From Gammaproteobacteria bacterium (lineage in GTDB: Bacteria; Pseudomonadota; Gammaproteobacteria; Porifericomitales; Porifericomitaceae), in the NCBI GenBank assembly GCA_028817305.1, contig JAPPPX010000038.1, forward strand, positions 1 to 39,636: a stretch of 39,636 bases of DNA, read 5' to 3'. The position numbers were made by a program, and so were the translations under genes. Below, piece after piece: positions 14,288 to 23,890 of the stretch. Each line of letters opens with the position of its first letter. The first letter of the stretch is position 1. A model generated the notes under the pieces. The model was not told where the DNA came from and searched no databases. It saw nothing but the letters and a program-made list of their open reading frames with translations.

Positions 14288-16180
14288 TTATTTTTCCCCC
14301 CAAACAGCAGCGATTTTGGCTTTGATTTTCTGCTTATGTGAGCGGATGAGGGCCTTATTGGCGTCTATCGTCTTTTCCTCTTCCTGAACTTCGGCGACAG
14401 TTTGCCGCTGAATATTCAGCGGTGGAAGTGGAATATGGGTTTTTGAGTATTGTGAAATCCAATACCTCCTATGGCGTTCATGCCTTTGGAAATTAATGTT
14501 TTTCATCACGTAAAAAACAAATTTCACATCTGCAATTTCTTTTTTTGCGTGCAAAATTTTCATGGCGGAAGATTTAACCTTAAAAGGGAAATCTACAAAT
14601 TTAATGGCAGTAGTGAAATCATCGAAAATAATCACCGGCAATTTCTCACCAGGGAAAACACCGTTCTTTTCATTTGTGTAACCCAAAATAAAAGTTTTCC
14701 CTGCTGTCAAAACAGGCGTTTCATACTCATCGCTGTAGTCAACCGAACTGACAATGTAGTTTGTCGGTTGTTCATAATCCAGAATATCTTCTAGCGCTAC
14801 CATTGGCCAATTTGATCGCTGAACAATCGTATTTTCTTTATATCTTTCTCCGCTCAAATCCCAACCAACACTTTTGTTGATTTTCCCCCTACTCACTACC
14901 ACTGTACCAGTGGCAATTTCTATATCCTGAATCGCACTGTTTCCAGCGGCGTTAAAAAATGTCTTAACTTGCTGTGCTGCTTCAGGCAAATCATTTTTGT
15001 CTATGCGATGACGCTGCTTACCCAAATCATAGCCGTCGTTTTTTACTTTGACAAACAAAATATCTCCTATCTTTTTCGCCAGGGGTTTGTCCATAAACAG
15101 AATGGATGTTTTAATCGCGGAATAAGGATTGAACACGCCTTTAGGCAGAGAGATAACGGCGACAACATAATTTTCCACCAGCATTTCCCGCAACTGTTTG
15201 TATGCTCTGTCGGACTGGGAAATAATTGACTCTGGCACAATCACCGCCGCCCTGCCTTTCGAGGTCAGGTGTTCGGCAATGTAGTCCACAAACAGCACTT
15301 CACTGCGTTTTGACTGGATGGAGAAACGCCCGTGCGGGCGGATGCCGCCCTTAGGTTCCATAAAAGGCGGGTTGGCGAGGATCACATCGGCATTTTCGTT
15401 CCAGCGCTCCTCGGATGTGAGGGTGTCGTATTCATGGATGTGCGGTTCGGCAAACCCATGCAGGTACATGTTGACCAGCGACAGGCGCACCTCATTTGGA
15501 GAAATGTCGTAGCCAGAAATATTGCGCGCCAGTTTGCGGCGCTCGTCGGGAGTGAGGGCGGTGCCAGGCTTGCCGTCTTTGGCATTGGCATTCCGGATGT
15601 ACTTCCAAGCGGAAATCAGAAACCCGGCGGTGCCGCAGGCTGGGTCGAGAATGACCTCGTGCTTTTGCGGCGCGACGATGTCCACTATAAAGTCTATGAT
15701 GTGGTGGGGAGTGCGAACCTGGCCGGCGTCACCCTGGCTGTCGAGTACCGACAGTAGATATTCATAGGCATCGCCCAGGTGCTCCGAGTGGTCGTATTGA
15801 AAATCGTCAATGATTTTCAGAAACCCGCGCAGTGTTTCGGGATCGCGGTACGGCAGATAGGTGTTCTTGAAAATATCCCGGAACAACTGCGGAATGCCGG
15901 GGTTTGCGCTCATCCTGGCGATGGCCTCGGCGTAAAGATTCAAAACGCCGTGGCCGCCCATGCCCGGGGACATGAGTTTTTCCCAGCGGTATCGCTCAAA
16001 ATCCCCGGCAAAAAAAGACCGCTTGCCGCCGACGCTCTCGGCCTCGTTGTCCATATCGGCCATGAATTTGTAAATCAGCGCGACGGTGATTTGCTCCACC
16101 TGCGATTTCGGGTCCGGCACTTTGCCGACCAGTGTGTCGCGGGCCGCGTCTATGCGCCGCTTTGTTCTGTTGTCCAGCAT
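14288..16180 (-). CDS. hsdM: Type I DNA methyltransferase HsdM fused to a half-size specificity domain
   Basis: 630 aa. Residues 1 to ~150 are the HsdM helical N-domain. The N6-adenine methylase core follows, with the SAM motif DPACGTAGF (179-187) and catalytic motif NPPF (270-273). From about residue 440 the sequence switches to a type I target-recognition domain: WPMVALEDILDYEQPTNY, VLTAGKTFILGY, IIFDDFTT, then ISQYSKTHIPLPPLNIQ leading into the conserved helix that spaces two TRDs in HsdS. Only one TRD is present and no hsdS gene is nearby. So this is an M-S fusion that should dimerise to read a palindromic site, or that has lost the second half. It starts three bases after the hsdR frame stops. 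With hsdR broken, this may act as an orphan methylase. Confidence 0.88.
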   Translation of the reverse strand: MLDNRTKRRIDAARDTLVGKVPDPKSQVEQITVALIYKFMADMDNEAESVGGKRSFFAGDFERYRWEKLMSPGMGGHGVLNLYAEAIARMSANPGIPQLFRDIFKNTYLPYRDPETLRGFLKIIDDFQYDHSEHLGDAYEYLLSVLDSQGDAGQVRTPHHIIDFIVDIVAPQKHEVILDPACGTAGFLISAWKYIRNANAKDGKPGTALTPDERRKLARNISGYDISPNEVRLSLVNMYLHGFAEPHIHEYDTLTSEERWNENADVILANPPFMEPKGGIRPHGRFSIQSKRSEVLFVDYIAEHLTSKGRAAVIVPESIISQSDRAYKQLREMLVENYVVAVISLPKGVFNPYSAIKTSILFMDKPLAKKIGDILFVKVKNDGYDLGKQRHRIDKNDLPEAAQQVKTFFNAAGNSAIQDIEIATGTVVVSRGKINKSVGWDLSGERYKENTIVQRSNWPMVALEDILDYEQPTNYIVSSVDYSDEYETPVLTAGKTFILGYTNEKNGVFPGEKLPVIIFDDFTTAIKFVDFPFKVKSSAMKILHAKKEIADVKFVFYVMKNINFQRHERHRRYWISQYSKTHIPLPPLNIQRQTVAEVQEEEKTIDANKALIRSHKQKIKAKIAAVWGEK

Positions 16181-16183
16181 GGC

Positions 16184-18700
16184 TTAATCTATGAACGGGT
16201 TGAGTGAAACATAATCCTTGATGTATTCAGGGATGATTTCCCGCCATTCTTCCGGTACGCTCTTGTAATCCTCGAAGGGCAAGGTGGAATTCGCATAGAG
16301 TTTGGAGAAATCTTTATTCTCCACGATCTGCCGCAGCTCGTTGTCGGTGATATAAGCTTTGAAGTAATACTTCATCGGCACGATGATTTCTGGGTCTTCT
16401 GGCTTGCGGTCGGCGATGAATTTATTGAATTCATCCTCCAGCAATTCGTTTTTGGATTGGAAACGGGAAATCAAGCCAAACGCCTTTTCCAGCAATTCCC
16501 TCGGGCTCAGGCGGCGGTCGGCGCCTGCGGCGCGGCGCAATCTTTGCAGGTTGAAATAGTCTTCCGGGCGGTCGAAAACTTTTTCCTTCAAATGTTTAAT
16601 AGCGATGTCCCACTGCCCGCTTTCAACGCTGCGGCGGATGAACCCGTCGGCCTGAACCGTCTTCTCAAAACGATGGAACATCTCGCGGTCTATTTTCATT
16701 CCCCCCTCGCCGATGAGCGTTCCTTTCATTTGCACCATTGAATCAGGAGCATCGCTTTCGTATTCGTAATTGCGCGCTTTGCCGCCGGGTTCGCCATTGC
16801 CTTGACCAGGAGACGGCAACTCAATTATCTGATCGTAGTCATACTTCTCCTCGAAGTATTCGTAGTTGGCAAAGAAATCGAACAGTTTGAAGCGCTCTTT
16901 TTGCGCGCTGCCGAGGGCCTCTTTTTGGCTGCTATCGGTTACCTATTCCAGAAAATCATGGCGCCGGGTGCCACGCCCCTTCATCTGCACAAAATCCGTG
17001 GGCGAAAAAACCGGGCGCATCAGGCACAAGTTGAGAATATCGGTGCAGTCATAACCAGTAGTCATCATGCCCACGGTAACGCACACGCGGGTTTTGCTGG
17101 TTTTGTAATATTCCTGAAAATTCGCCGAGCCGTTCAGATTGTTGTTGGCAAAGTTGCGGCTGAATTGTTGCGCGTCTTGAACCAGGGAGGTCACCTGAAC
17201 GGCAAAATCCGAGTGGTATTTGCCGGGAAACATCGCATCTGCCAGTTCATTCAATATCTGAGCGATTTTGGCTGCGTGAGTCTGGCTGACCGTGAAAACA
17301 ATGGTCTTGCCAATCTCGCCGCTCACCGGGTCGCGCTCGGCGTACTCAAGAAAAGCGCGGCAAAAAACCCGGTTGGTCGGCTCGGACAGGAACTTCCGCT
17401 CAAAATCCTTGCTGACATAGGTGTATTCTTCCAGATCGCCGTCCTCACCGACAACATGGACCGTGTGGCCTTCATCCGACAGTAATTCCCGGCTAATCCT
17501 GCTACGGGCATCCACCACATGGGTTTTTACCAGGCAATTGTCCCGCACCCCGTCCACCAACGAATAACGAAATGTCGGTTCCTCGCTTTCGCAGCCAAAA
17601 GTGCGGTAGGTGTCCAGCAGCAGACGGCGCTCGGTTGCGCGGCTATCTTCGGTCTTTTTCTCCAGGTTTTTTAGGTAGTCTTTCGGCGTGGCGGTGAGGC
17701 CGAGTTTGTAACCGAAAAAATATTCAAACAGCGCCCGCGCGTTGCCGCTGATGGAACGGTGCGCCTCATCGGAGATGATGAAGTCGAAGTCGGATGGCCC
17801 AAACAGCCGTTGATATTTGTTATCAAACAACAGCGACTGCACGGTGCTGACCACGATTTCCGCCTTGCGCCAGTCGTCGCGCTTTTCCTTGTAAATCACG
17901 CACTGGTAGTCTTTGTGCAACAATTGCTTGAATTGCTTATGCGCCTGTTCTTCCAACTCTAGCCGGTCCACGAGAAACAGCACACGCTGAACATTGCCGG
18001 TTCTCAGGAATAATTTAATCAGCGCTGCCGCGGTCAAAGTTTTACCGGTGCCGGTGGCCATTTCAAAAAGAAAGCGGTTCTTTCCTTCCTTCACCGCCTG
18101 TTGCAGCGCATGCACCGCCCGCAACTGGTAATCGCGCAAAAATCGCAGCCCTTCTTTCTTTTCAAAAACCGAGCGCTGTCCCTCGTCCAGCCAGCCTGGG
18201 TTGCGGGCATAATCCGGCATCTGGCTTAAGGCAATGTAATCCGCCGCCACCGGCTCGGACGCCAACTTTGCCGAATCCGGCCTGTATTCCCGGCGTTGCC
18301 CAAGAGAACCACTGTCGGGGAATCGCGTGATGACTTCCGGGTTGCCCTGCTCCAAATCCCAGAAATAATGCAGATTGCCGTTGGAAAGAATTACAAACCG
18401 GCAATTTTGCGAGCGGGCGTATTTGCGCGCCTGCTCCTTGCCGGCCAGCGGGTTGATGCTTTCCGCTTTGGCCTCCAGCGCCGCCAGCGGGAAGCCCTTG
18501 TCGCCAATCAGCAGAAAATCAATGTAGCCGGATTTTGTTTTCTCAAAATCCTCCCCCATCGCCTTAAGATCATCGCCGGTAAGGGCGACATGATTTTCCA
18601 GCAGCACGTTGGCCTTTCCATCCGCGCAATCCAGCAGGCGCCAACCGGCCTCTTCCAGCAGTTTGTTGATTTTGATTCTGGCTTGGGCCTCATTTTTCAC
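16184..18700 (-). pseudogene. hsdR: Type I restriction subunit HsdR, interrupted by an in-frame amber codon
   Basis: A complete HsdR of about 838 codons except for one TAG at 16945-16943, in frame on both sides. Upstream part (585 aa): the nuclease motif YIDFLLIG...LAALEAKAE (D and ExK), Walker A GTGKT, ISDEAHRS box, LTATPK, and helicase motif VI QMKGRGTRR, which ends a few codons before the stop. Downstream part (~250 codons): the C-terminal helical domain that docks HsdR on HsdM. The break should leave a nuclease-helicase that cannot bind the methylase, so restriction is probably lost unless the codon is suppressed. The frame stays open after the stop, so the mutation looks recent, or is a sequencing error. 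The start is uncertain: I use GTG at 18700 after GGGTGA; TTG codons at 18718 and 18724 also fit. Further upstream the frame runs into a pyrE-like fragment. Confidence 0.85.
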
Positions 18701-18729
18701 CGTGTATTCACCCAGCAAATGCAAGTCGC

Positions 18730-18789
18730 GGTCGTGCCAGATAGCGGAATGCCCTTGTAGGCGGGGCCGAACAGAACGTTGGAATCCAT
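18730..18789 (-). pseudogene. Short orotate phosphoribosyltransferase (pyrE) remnant
   Basis: Read on the minus strand from the ATG at 18789, the peptide contains NVLFGPAYKGIPL (FGPAYKGIPL at 18771-18742), a near-exact match to the conserved PyrE segment of that form. A TAA lies four codons before the ATG, and the similarity ends after about 15 residues, running into the 5' region of hsdR in another frame. No other part of pyrE is visible. This looks like a breakpoint scar from insertion or deletion near pyrE. The match is short but very distinctive. Confidence 0.6.
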
Positions 18790-18891
18790 ACGGCCATTTT
18801 ACTGCCTGGACATGCCGCCCAGACAGCCCTTCGCCAGTATAACCTATCCCCCGGCAACTGAAACGCTCCGGACATTCGCCCGCAACCGGCA

Positions 18892-19317
18892 TTATGCGGG
18901 CAGTGTCTTCACCTTGACTCTGCTGGCCGCCTTGACCAGCGTCTTGTCCAGCGTCGCCAGCGGGATTCCGTGCCGCATGGCGAGTTCCAGATAGGCGGCG
19001 TCGTAGATGGCCAGGGATTCGGCGCGGGCGAGACTCAACACCTCTTTCAGGGTGCGGCTGTGGTCCGTGTCGGCGGTGATGGGCAGCCGGTTGACGAGTT
19101 CCACTATGGCCGCGATTTGGGCGGCGGTTATGCGCCGGTGTTTTTCGGCACGCGCCAGCACGTTGCCAAGTTCCAGATGCCACAGGGCGGGGACCAGCGC
19201 GCCGTCGTCGCGCAGTCGTTCCAGCAGCCGGTCGGTTTTCGCGCTGGCTTCATCCGCAACAAGCCAGGATACGGCGATGGAACAATCGAGTACAAAGGCG
19301 CTCACCGGTGCGCTCAC
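18892..19317 (-). CDS. vapC: PIN-domain ribonuclease toxin, VapC type
   Basis: 141 aa. The four PIN-domain acids are in place: D11 in FVLDCSIAVSW, E49 in HLELGNVL, D106 in IYDAAYLELA and D124 in LATLDKTL. VapC toxins cleave tRNA or rRNA and are neutralised by the upstream antitoxin. The ATG at 19317 overlaps the antitoxin stop by four bases, the standard coupling. It lies between the pyrE-like scar/hsdR and a repeat block, and its base composition is closer to the chromosome than to the defence island. The family call is firm; the RNA target is unknown. Confidence 0.9.
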   Translation of the reverse strand: MSAPVSAFVLDCSIAVSWLVADEASAKTDRLLERLRDDGALVPALWHLELGNVLARAEKHRRITAAQIAAIVELVNRLPITADTDHSRTLKEVLSLARAESLAIYDAAYLELAMRHGIPLATLDKTLVKAASRVKVKTLPA

Positions 19318-19553
19318 CGGCGGCCTTCGTCGCGCAGGGTTTTCCAGTCGAGTTTGCCGAATTTCACTCCTTTGCGCAGCGCCAGCAGTTGTTTGACGGT
19401 CGCGCCGAATTGCGACCGTTCGGCCTGCACGGCGGATACCAGACGTGCCACCGCCTTGCCGCGCCTGGTGATGAGCACCTCCTCCCCCTGGCTGACTTTT
19501 TCCAGCAGCGAGGACAATTTCGTTTTCGCCTCGAATGCGCCGACCTCGATCAT
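19314..19553 (-). CDS. vapB: Phd/YefM-type antitoxin of the VapC pair
   Basis: 79 aa. The N-terminal Phd/YefM fold is recognisable (EVGAFEAKTKLSSLLEKVSQGEEVLITRRGK, then AVARLVS). The C-terminal half (FGKLDWKTLRDEGRR) is the part that would wrap the toxin. It has an excellent AAGGAGG site and, on the minus strand, a TATACT -10 candidate at 19593-19588, about 35 bases before the ATG. Such antitoxins normally bind their own promoter, alone and with the toxin. It overlaps vapC by four bases. Confidence 0.9.
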   Translation of the reverse strand: MIEVGAFEAKTKLSSLLEKVSQGEEVLITRRGKAVARLVSAVQAERSQFGATVKQLLALRKGVKFGKLDWKTLRDEGRR

Positions 19554-19631
19554 GCTGCGCCTCCTTGACAGACTAGTTCAATAGACCAGTATAGCGGATG
19601 GGCCGCCGCACCGCCGCCCAACCCACCCCGT

Positions 19632-19871
19632 CATTCCCATGCCCCCACCTCGCCATTCCCGCGCAGAGCTTGCCCCTGGCTTGAACAGGGGCGGGAACCC
19701 AGCGCAAATACAGCGCGGAACGCGCACATACGCATGATGGCGGCGGCAGGCGGCGGCGCGAGTTTATGGCTGTCTGCCGCGCCCTCGCTCCGCCCTGAAG
19801 GAGCGCGAAGCGCGCGCTTTATACGCTGGATTCCTGCTTTCGCAGGAATGGCGAGGTGGGGGCATGGGAAC
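19632..19871. repeat. MITE-like element with ~31-bp terminal inverted repeats
   Basis: CATTCCCATGCCCCCACC (from 19632, arm to 19663) reappears as its reverse complement at 19841-19871, with about 29 of 31 positions matching. The ~180-base centre is GC-rich and codes for nothing. Long arms with a short non-coding core are the form of a non-autonomous transposable element, though a host REP-type repeat cluster is equally possible. No target-site duplication was identified. Confidence 0.5.
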
Positions 19872-19904
19872 GGCGGAGTAAGCTTTATTTGCTGGATGCC
19901 CATA

Positions 19905-20055
19905 GAGTTTTTACACGGCCTGCTGCGCCGGAATGACAGAAAAAAGCGGGAATGGCGGATATTTGCCGTGCTAGTGGGAAATGTTTTCGGGCGGTTCTGG
20001 ATTTTCGGAGTTTTTACACGGGCTGTTGCGCGGGAATGGCAGATAAGAGCGGGCC
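19905..20055. repeat. Imperfect ~45-bp direct repeat, 103-bp period
   Basis: The unit beginning GAGTTTTTACACGG at 19905 recurs at 20008, each followed by CTG(C/T)TGCGC-GGAATG and an A/G-rich AGCGGG tail. It lies immediately upstream of the thioredoxin-like gene. Function is not evident. Confidence 0.5.
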
Positions 20056-20140
20056 GCTTTTCCCATTCGATCGCGTAACGGCTTGCTCCTACAAGTCAGG
20101 CGGTTGCTATTTGCCCGTGCGCGCCGCTAATATCGCCGGT

Positions 20141-20695
20141 ATGGCGCTCGTCGAGACCTCCATCTGCGATTTCGGCCGCAAGGCCGGGGACTTCACCCTG
20201 CGCGGGGTGGACGGCAGGGACTGGTCGCTGCAGGACTGCCGGGGCGAGAAGGGCACGCTGGTGATGTTCATCTGCAACCACTGCCCGTATGTGCAGGCGG
20301 TGCGCGAGCGGCTGGTGCGCGATACGGCGGAATTGCGGCAACACGGGGTGCACAGCGTCGCGATCATGTCCAACGACGCGCAAAACTATCCGGAGGATTC
20401 TTTCGAGAATATGGCCAGGGAGGCCAAGGAACACGGCTTTCCCTTCCCCTACCTGTACGACGAGACGCAGGAAGTCGCCCGCGCCTACGGGGCGGTGTGC
20501 ACGCCGGATTTCTTCGGCTTCAACGCCGCGCTGGAATTGCAGTACCGGGGACGCCTGGACGAGGCGCGCCTGGACCCGCCCGCGCCCGGCACCCGCCGCG
20601 ATCTATTCGAGGCGATGGTGCAGGTGGCCGAGACCGCTCAGGGGCCCCGGGAACAGTTCGCGAGCGCCGGGTGCTCCATCAAATGGCGCCGCTGA
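20141..20695 (+). CDS. Thioredoxin-like / AhpC-TSA family protein
   Basis: 184 aa, no signal peptide. The redoxin fold is clear: FTLRGVDGRDWSL, LVMFICNHCPYVQAV, then AIMSNDAQNYPEDS, FPYLYDETQEVARAYGAVCTPDFFGFN and a LEYRG-like strand. The redox site is C45-N-H-C48, and a further cysteine sits in the VCTPDFF loop with the cis-proline. Members of this cytoplasmic family are usually annotated as thioredoxin family protein; the substrate is not established. I chose the ATG at 20141 because the fold begins right after it, although the frame stays open upstream through repeats. It precedes transketolase by 99 bases on the same strand. Confidence 0.85.
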   Translation: MALVETSICDFGRKAGDFTLRGVDGRDWSLQDCRGEKGTLVMFICNHCPYVQAVRERLVRDTAELRQHGVHSVAIMSNDAQNYPEDSFENMAREAKEHGFPFPYLYDETQEVARAYGAVCTPDFFGFNAALELQYRGRLDEARLDPPAPGTRRDLFEAMVQVAETAQGPREQFASAGCSIKWRR

Positions 20696-20794
20696 GCCCG
20701 CGCCGCGCCGGATGAGGCGCGGTTTTCCCGCGGCGGGCGGCGGGCCGCAACGCCCGCGCGCCGCCCGCAGCGCCCGCAACGCCCCCCGCCGCTG

Positions 20795-22885
20795 ATGGCC
20801 CTGGCGCGGAAACGAGCCTCCCTCTCCCGCCGCGAGCTGGCGAACGCCGTGCGGGCCCTGTCCATGGACGCCGTGGAACAGGCCGGCTCCGGCCACCCCG
20901 GCGCGCCCATGGGCATGGCCGACATCGCCGAGGTGCTGTGGAACGACTTCCTGCGGCACAACCCGGAGAACCCGCAGTGGCCGGACCGGGATCGTTTCGT
21001 CATGTCCAACGGGCACGGCTCCATGCTGCTCTACTCCCTGTTGCACCTGAGCGGCTACGACCTGCCCATGGAAGAACTGCGGCGCTTCCGCCAGCTGGGC
21101 TCGAAGACGCCGGGCCACCCGGAGCGCGGCGAGACGCCGGGCGTGGAGACCACCACCGGCCCCCTGGGCCAAGGACTGGCGAACGCCGTGGGCATGGCCC
21201 TGGCCGAGCGGACGCTGGCCGCGCGCTTCAACCGCGACGGGGCGGAGATCGTCAATCACCGCACCTACGTCTCCGTGGGCGAGGGCTGCCTGATGGAAGG
21301 GCTGTCGCACGAGGCGGCGGCGCTGGCGGGCGTACTGGGGCTGGGCAAACTGATCGCCTTGTTCGACAACAACGGGGTGTCCATAGACGGCGACGTGGCC
21401 GGCTGGTTTATAGACGACACGGCGGCGCGCTTCGCCGCCTGCGGCTGGCACGTGGTGCGCGACATAGACGGCCACGACTCGGAGCGAATCCGCGCCGCCA
21501 TCGAGGAGGCGCAGGCTTGCGCGGAGCGGCCGTCGCTGCTCTGCTTTCGCACCGTGATCGGCTGGGGTTCTCCCGGCAAACAGGGCAGCGCCGACTGCCA
21601 CGGGGCGCCGCTGGGCGCCGGGGAAGTGGCCCGCTGCCGGGAGCGGCTGGGCTGGAGTTACGCGCCCTTCGAGATCCCCGGCGAGTATTACCAGGCATGG
21701 GACGGGCGCGCCCGCGGGCGCAGCGCCGAGGCCCGGTGGCGGGAGCGCTTCGAGGACTACCGCCGCCGGCACCCGGAAGCGGCGGCGGAATTCGAGCGGC
21801 GCATGCGCGGCGAACTGCCCGCCGAGTGGCCGCAACGGGCGCAGGAGATCGTGGCGGAGTTGAGCCGCGCGCCGGGCGACATGGCGACCCGCAAGGCGTC
21901 GCAGCAATGCCTGGAGGCATTCGGCGCCCTGCTGCCCGAATTGATCGGCGGCTCTGCCGACCTGAGCGGCTCCAACCTGACGGCCTGGAGCGGCTCGCGC
22001 CCGAATGGGCCGCAACAGCCGGACGGCAATTACATCCACTACGGCGTGCGCGAATTCGCCATGGTCGCGGTGAACAGCGGCCTGGCGCTGCACGGCGGCT
22101 TCGTGCCCTACGGCGGCACCTTCCTCGTGTTCTCCGACTACGCCCGCAACGGCCTGCGCCTGGCGGCGCTGATGCGACTGCGCAATATATTCGTATTCAC
22201 GCACGACTCGATCGGCCTGGGGGAGGACGGCCCCACCCACCAGCCGCTGGAACATGCCGCCAGCCTGCGCCTGGTGCCCAATATGTCCCTTTGGCGGCCC
22301 TGCGACGCGGCCGAGAGCGCGCAGGCGTGGCGGGCGGCCCTGGAGCGGCGCGACGGTCCTACGTCGCTGCTGTTCTCGCGCCAGAGCCTGCCGCGCATCG
22401 AGCGGACGCCGGAACAGACGGCGGCGATCCGGCGCGGCGGATACGTGCTGGCCGGCGGCGGCGCGGCGCCGGAATTGCTCCTGATCGCGACCGGCTCGGA
22501 GGTGTCGCTGGCGCTGGCCGCCGCGGAGGAGCTGACCCGGCGGGGGCGCCGGGTGCGGGTGGTCTCCATGCCGTCCATGGACGTATTCGAGCGCCAGGAG
22601 CGGGCGTACCGGGATTCCGTGCTGCCCCCCTCCTGCCGGCTTCGGATTGCCGTGGAGGCGGGGGTGGCGGACTGCTGGCACCGCTACCTGGGCGAGCGGG
22701 GACGGATGCTGGGCGTACAGGATTTCGGCGTCTCCGCCCCCGGCGCGGAGGTGTTTCGCCATTTTCGCCTGACCCGGGAGGAATTGACCCGGCTGGCCGT
22801 CGCCATGCTCGGGGACTCCGGCACGGGCGGCGCCGGGACGGAGGCTGCAATGGAGGCTGCAAATGACAATTCAAGTCGCGATTAA
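20795..22885 (+). CDS. tkt: Transketolase
   Basis: 696 aa, normal length. It transfers two-carbon ketol units in the pentose phosphate or Calvin pathway with thiamine diphosphate. Conserved blocks: [63 protein letters not shown] with the catalytic Glu, and [16 protein letters not shown]. Odd: the cofactor metal motif, normally GDG, reads VGEGC here (Glu163, codon GAG at 21281), while the Asn further on (N193) is kept. Glu could still bind the metal but this is unusual. The start ATG lacks a clear ribosome site. It overlaps the GAPDH gene by 23 bases and heads a tkt-gap-pgk-pyk cluster. Confidence 0.95.
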   Translation: MALARKRASLSRRELANAVRALSMDAVEQAGSGHPGAPMGMADIAEVLWNDFLRHNPENPQWPDRDRFVMSNGHGSMLLYSLLHLSGYDLPMEELRRFRQLGSKTPGHPERGETPGVETTTGPLGQGLANAVGMALAERTLAARFNRDGAEIVNHRTYVSVGEGCLMEGLSHEAAALAGVLGLGKLIALFDNNGVSIDGDVAGWFIDDTAARFAACGWHVVRDIDGHDSERIRAAIEEAQACAERPSLLCFRTVIGWGSPGKQGSADCHGAPLGAGEVARCRERLGWSYAPFEIPGEYYQAWDGRARGRSAEARWRERFEDYRRRHPEAAAEFERRMRGELPAEWPQRAQEIVAELSRAPGDMATRKASQQCLEAFGALLPELIGGSADLSGSNLTAWSGSRPNGPQQPDGNYIHYGVREFAMVAVNSGLALHGGFVPYGGTFLVFSDYARNGLRLAALMRLRNIFVFTHDSIGLGEDGPTHQPLEHAASLRLVPNMSLWRPCDAAESAQAWRAALERRDGPTSLLFSRQSLPRIERTPEQTAAIRRGGYVLAGGGAAPELLLIATGSEVSLALAAAEELTRRGRRVRVVSMPSMDVFERQERAYRDSVLPPSCRLRIAVEAGVADCWHRYLGERGRMLGVQDFGVSAPGAEVFRHFRLTREELTRLAVAMLGDSGTGGAGTEAAMEAANDNSSRD

Positions 22886-23885
22886 CGGCTACGGCCGCAT
22901 CGGGCGCTGCATCTTGCGCGCCCATTACGAACGGGAGCGCCCGGACGAGATCCGCATCGTCGCGGTGAACGACCTGGGCGACGCGGAGATCAACGCCCTG
23001 CTGACGCGCCGCGACAGCACGCACGGCCCCTTCCCCGGCACGGTCGAAGTAGAAAAGGACGCGGGCGCGATGCGGGTGAACGGCGACCGCATCCGCATCC
23101 TTGCCGAGCGCGACCCCGGGCGCCTGCCCTGGGGCGACCTGGGCGTGGACGTGGTGTTCGAGGCCACCGGTCTGTTCGCCAATCGCGCCGCGGCCGAGGC
23201 GCACCTGCAGGCCGGCGCCAAGAAAGTGCTGATCTCCGCGCCCGCCGGAAAAGACGTGGACGCCACGGTGGTGCACGGCGTGAACCACGACCGCCTGCGG
23301 GCCTCGCACACGGTGGTCTCCAACGCCTCCTGCACCACCAACTGCCTGGCGCCGGTGGTCAAGGTGCTGCACGAGCATATCGGCGTCCTGCAGGGGCTGA
23401 TGACGACGGTGCACTCTTACACCAACGACCAGGTGCTGACCGACACCTTCCATAAGGATCCGCGGCGGGCGCGGTCGGCGGCCCAGTCCATCGTCCTCAC
23501 CGGCACCGGGGCCGCCAGGGCGGTGGGACTGGTGTTGCCGGAGCTCGCGGGCCGGCTGGACGGCTACGCGGCCCGGGTGCCGACAATGAACGTGTCCATG
23601 GTGGACCTCACCTTCCAGGCGGCGCGCGAGACCAGCGTCCAGGAAATAGACTCTTTGATGCGCGAGGCGGCGAACGGCCCTCTGGACGGCGTCCTGGAGT
23701 TTTGCGACGAGCCCCTGGTGTCCGTGGATTTCAACCACAATCCGGCTTCCGCGATCTACGACGCCACGATGACCCGCATCCTGGGCGGCGGCCTGGTCAA
23801 GGTGGTGGCCTGGTACGACAACGAGTGGGGTTTCGCCAACCGGATGCTGGATGTGGCCTGCGCCTGGGCGCGGGCGCCGGATTGA
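22863..23885 (+). CDS. gap: Glyceraldehyde-3-phosphate dehydrogenase
   Basis: 340 aa. It oxidises glyceraldehyde-3-phosphate to 1,3-bisphosphoglycerate. The Rossmann start INGYGRIGR, the NAD-selecting VAVNDLGD, the catalytic Cys157 in SNASCTTNC and His184 in TTVHSYT are all present, as are [11 protein letters not shown] and [12 protein letters not shown] near the end. One deviation: the phosphate-binding loop usually written S-(I/M)-I-P-T-x-TGAA reads [10 protein letters not shown], with Leu212 for the Pro. A GGAGG site six bases before the ATG supports the start inside the end of tkt. Five bases separate its stop from pgk. An erythrose-4-phosphate dehydrogenase role cannot be excluded. Confidence 0.94.
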   Translation: MTIQVAINGYGRIGRCILRAHYERERPDEIRIVAVNDLGDAEINALLTRRDSTHGPFPGTVEVEKDAGAMRVNGDRIRILAERDPGRLPWGDLGVDVVFEATGLFANRAAAEAHLQAGAKKVLISAPAGKDVDATVVHGVNHDRLRASHTVVSNASCTTNCLAPVVKVLHEHIGVLQGLMTTVHSYTNDQVLTDTFHKDPRRARSAAQSIVLTGTGAARAVGLVLPELAGRLDGYAARVPTMNVSMVDLTFQAARETSVQEIDSLMREAANGPLDGVLEFCDEPLVSVDFNHNPASAIYDATMTRILGGGLVKVVAWYDNEWGFANRMLDVACAWARAPD

Positions 23886-23890
23886 GGCCG

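Larger units (their letters stand above)
19554..20140. other. Repeat-filled intergenic region
   Basis: About 590 bases without a supported gene. It holds the vapB promoter, an inverted-repeat element (19632-19871), and a pair of ~45-base direct repeats (19905 and 20008). The motif CCTGCTTTCGCAGG at 19833-19846 is a hairpin core of the kind common in scattered proteobacterial intergenic repeats. Open frames here translate to typical repeat products (for example AIPAKAGIQRI) and are not genes. Confidence 0.55.

Noticed and set aside
18701-19183. N-terminal extension of the hsdR frame up to 19183
   Set aside because: It runs antisense through neither a conserved HsdR region nor a plausible start; it overlaps vapC on the same strand in another frame and crosses the pyrE-like fragment.
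19631-19903. 90-codon minus-strand frame containing HLAIPAKAGIQRI
   Set aside because: This peptide is the usual translation product of scattered intergenic hairpin repeats; no start signal, and it covers the inverted-repeat element.
23702-23890. Upstream extension of the pgk frame
   Set aside because: It overlaps the end of gap in another frame; the PGK fold begins after the ATG at 23891, which has its own ribosome site.
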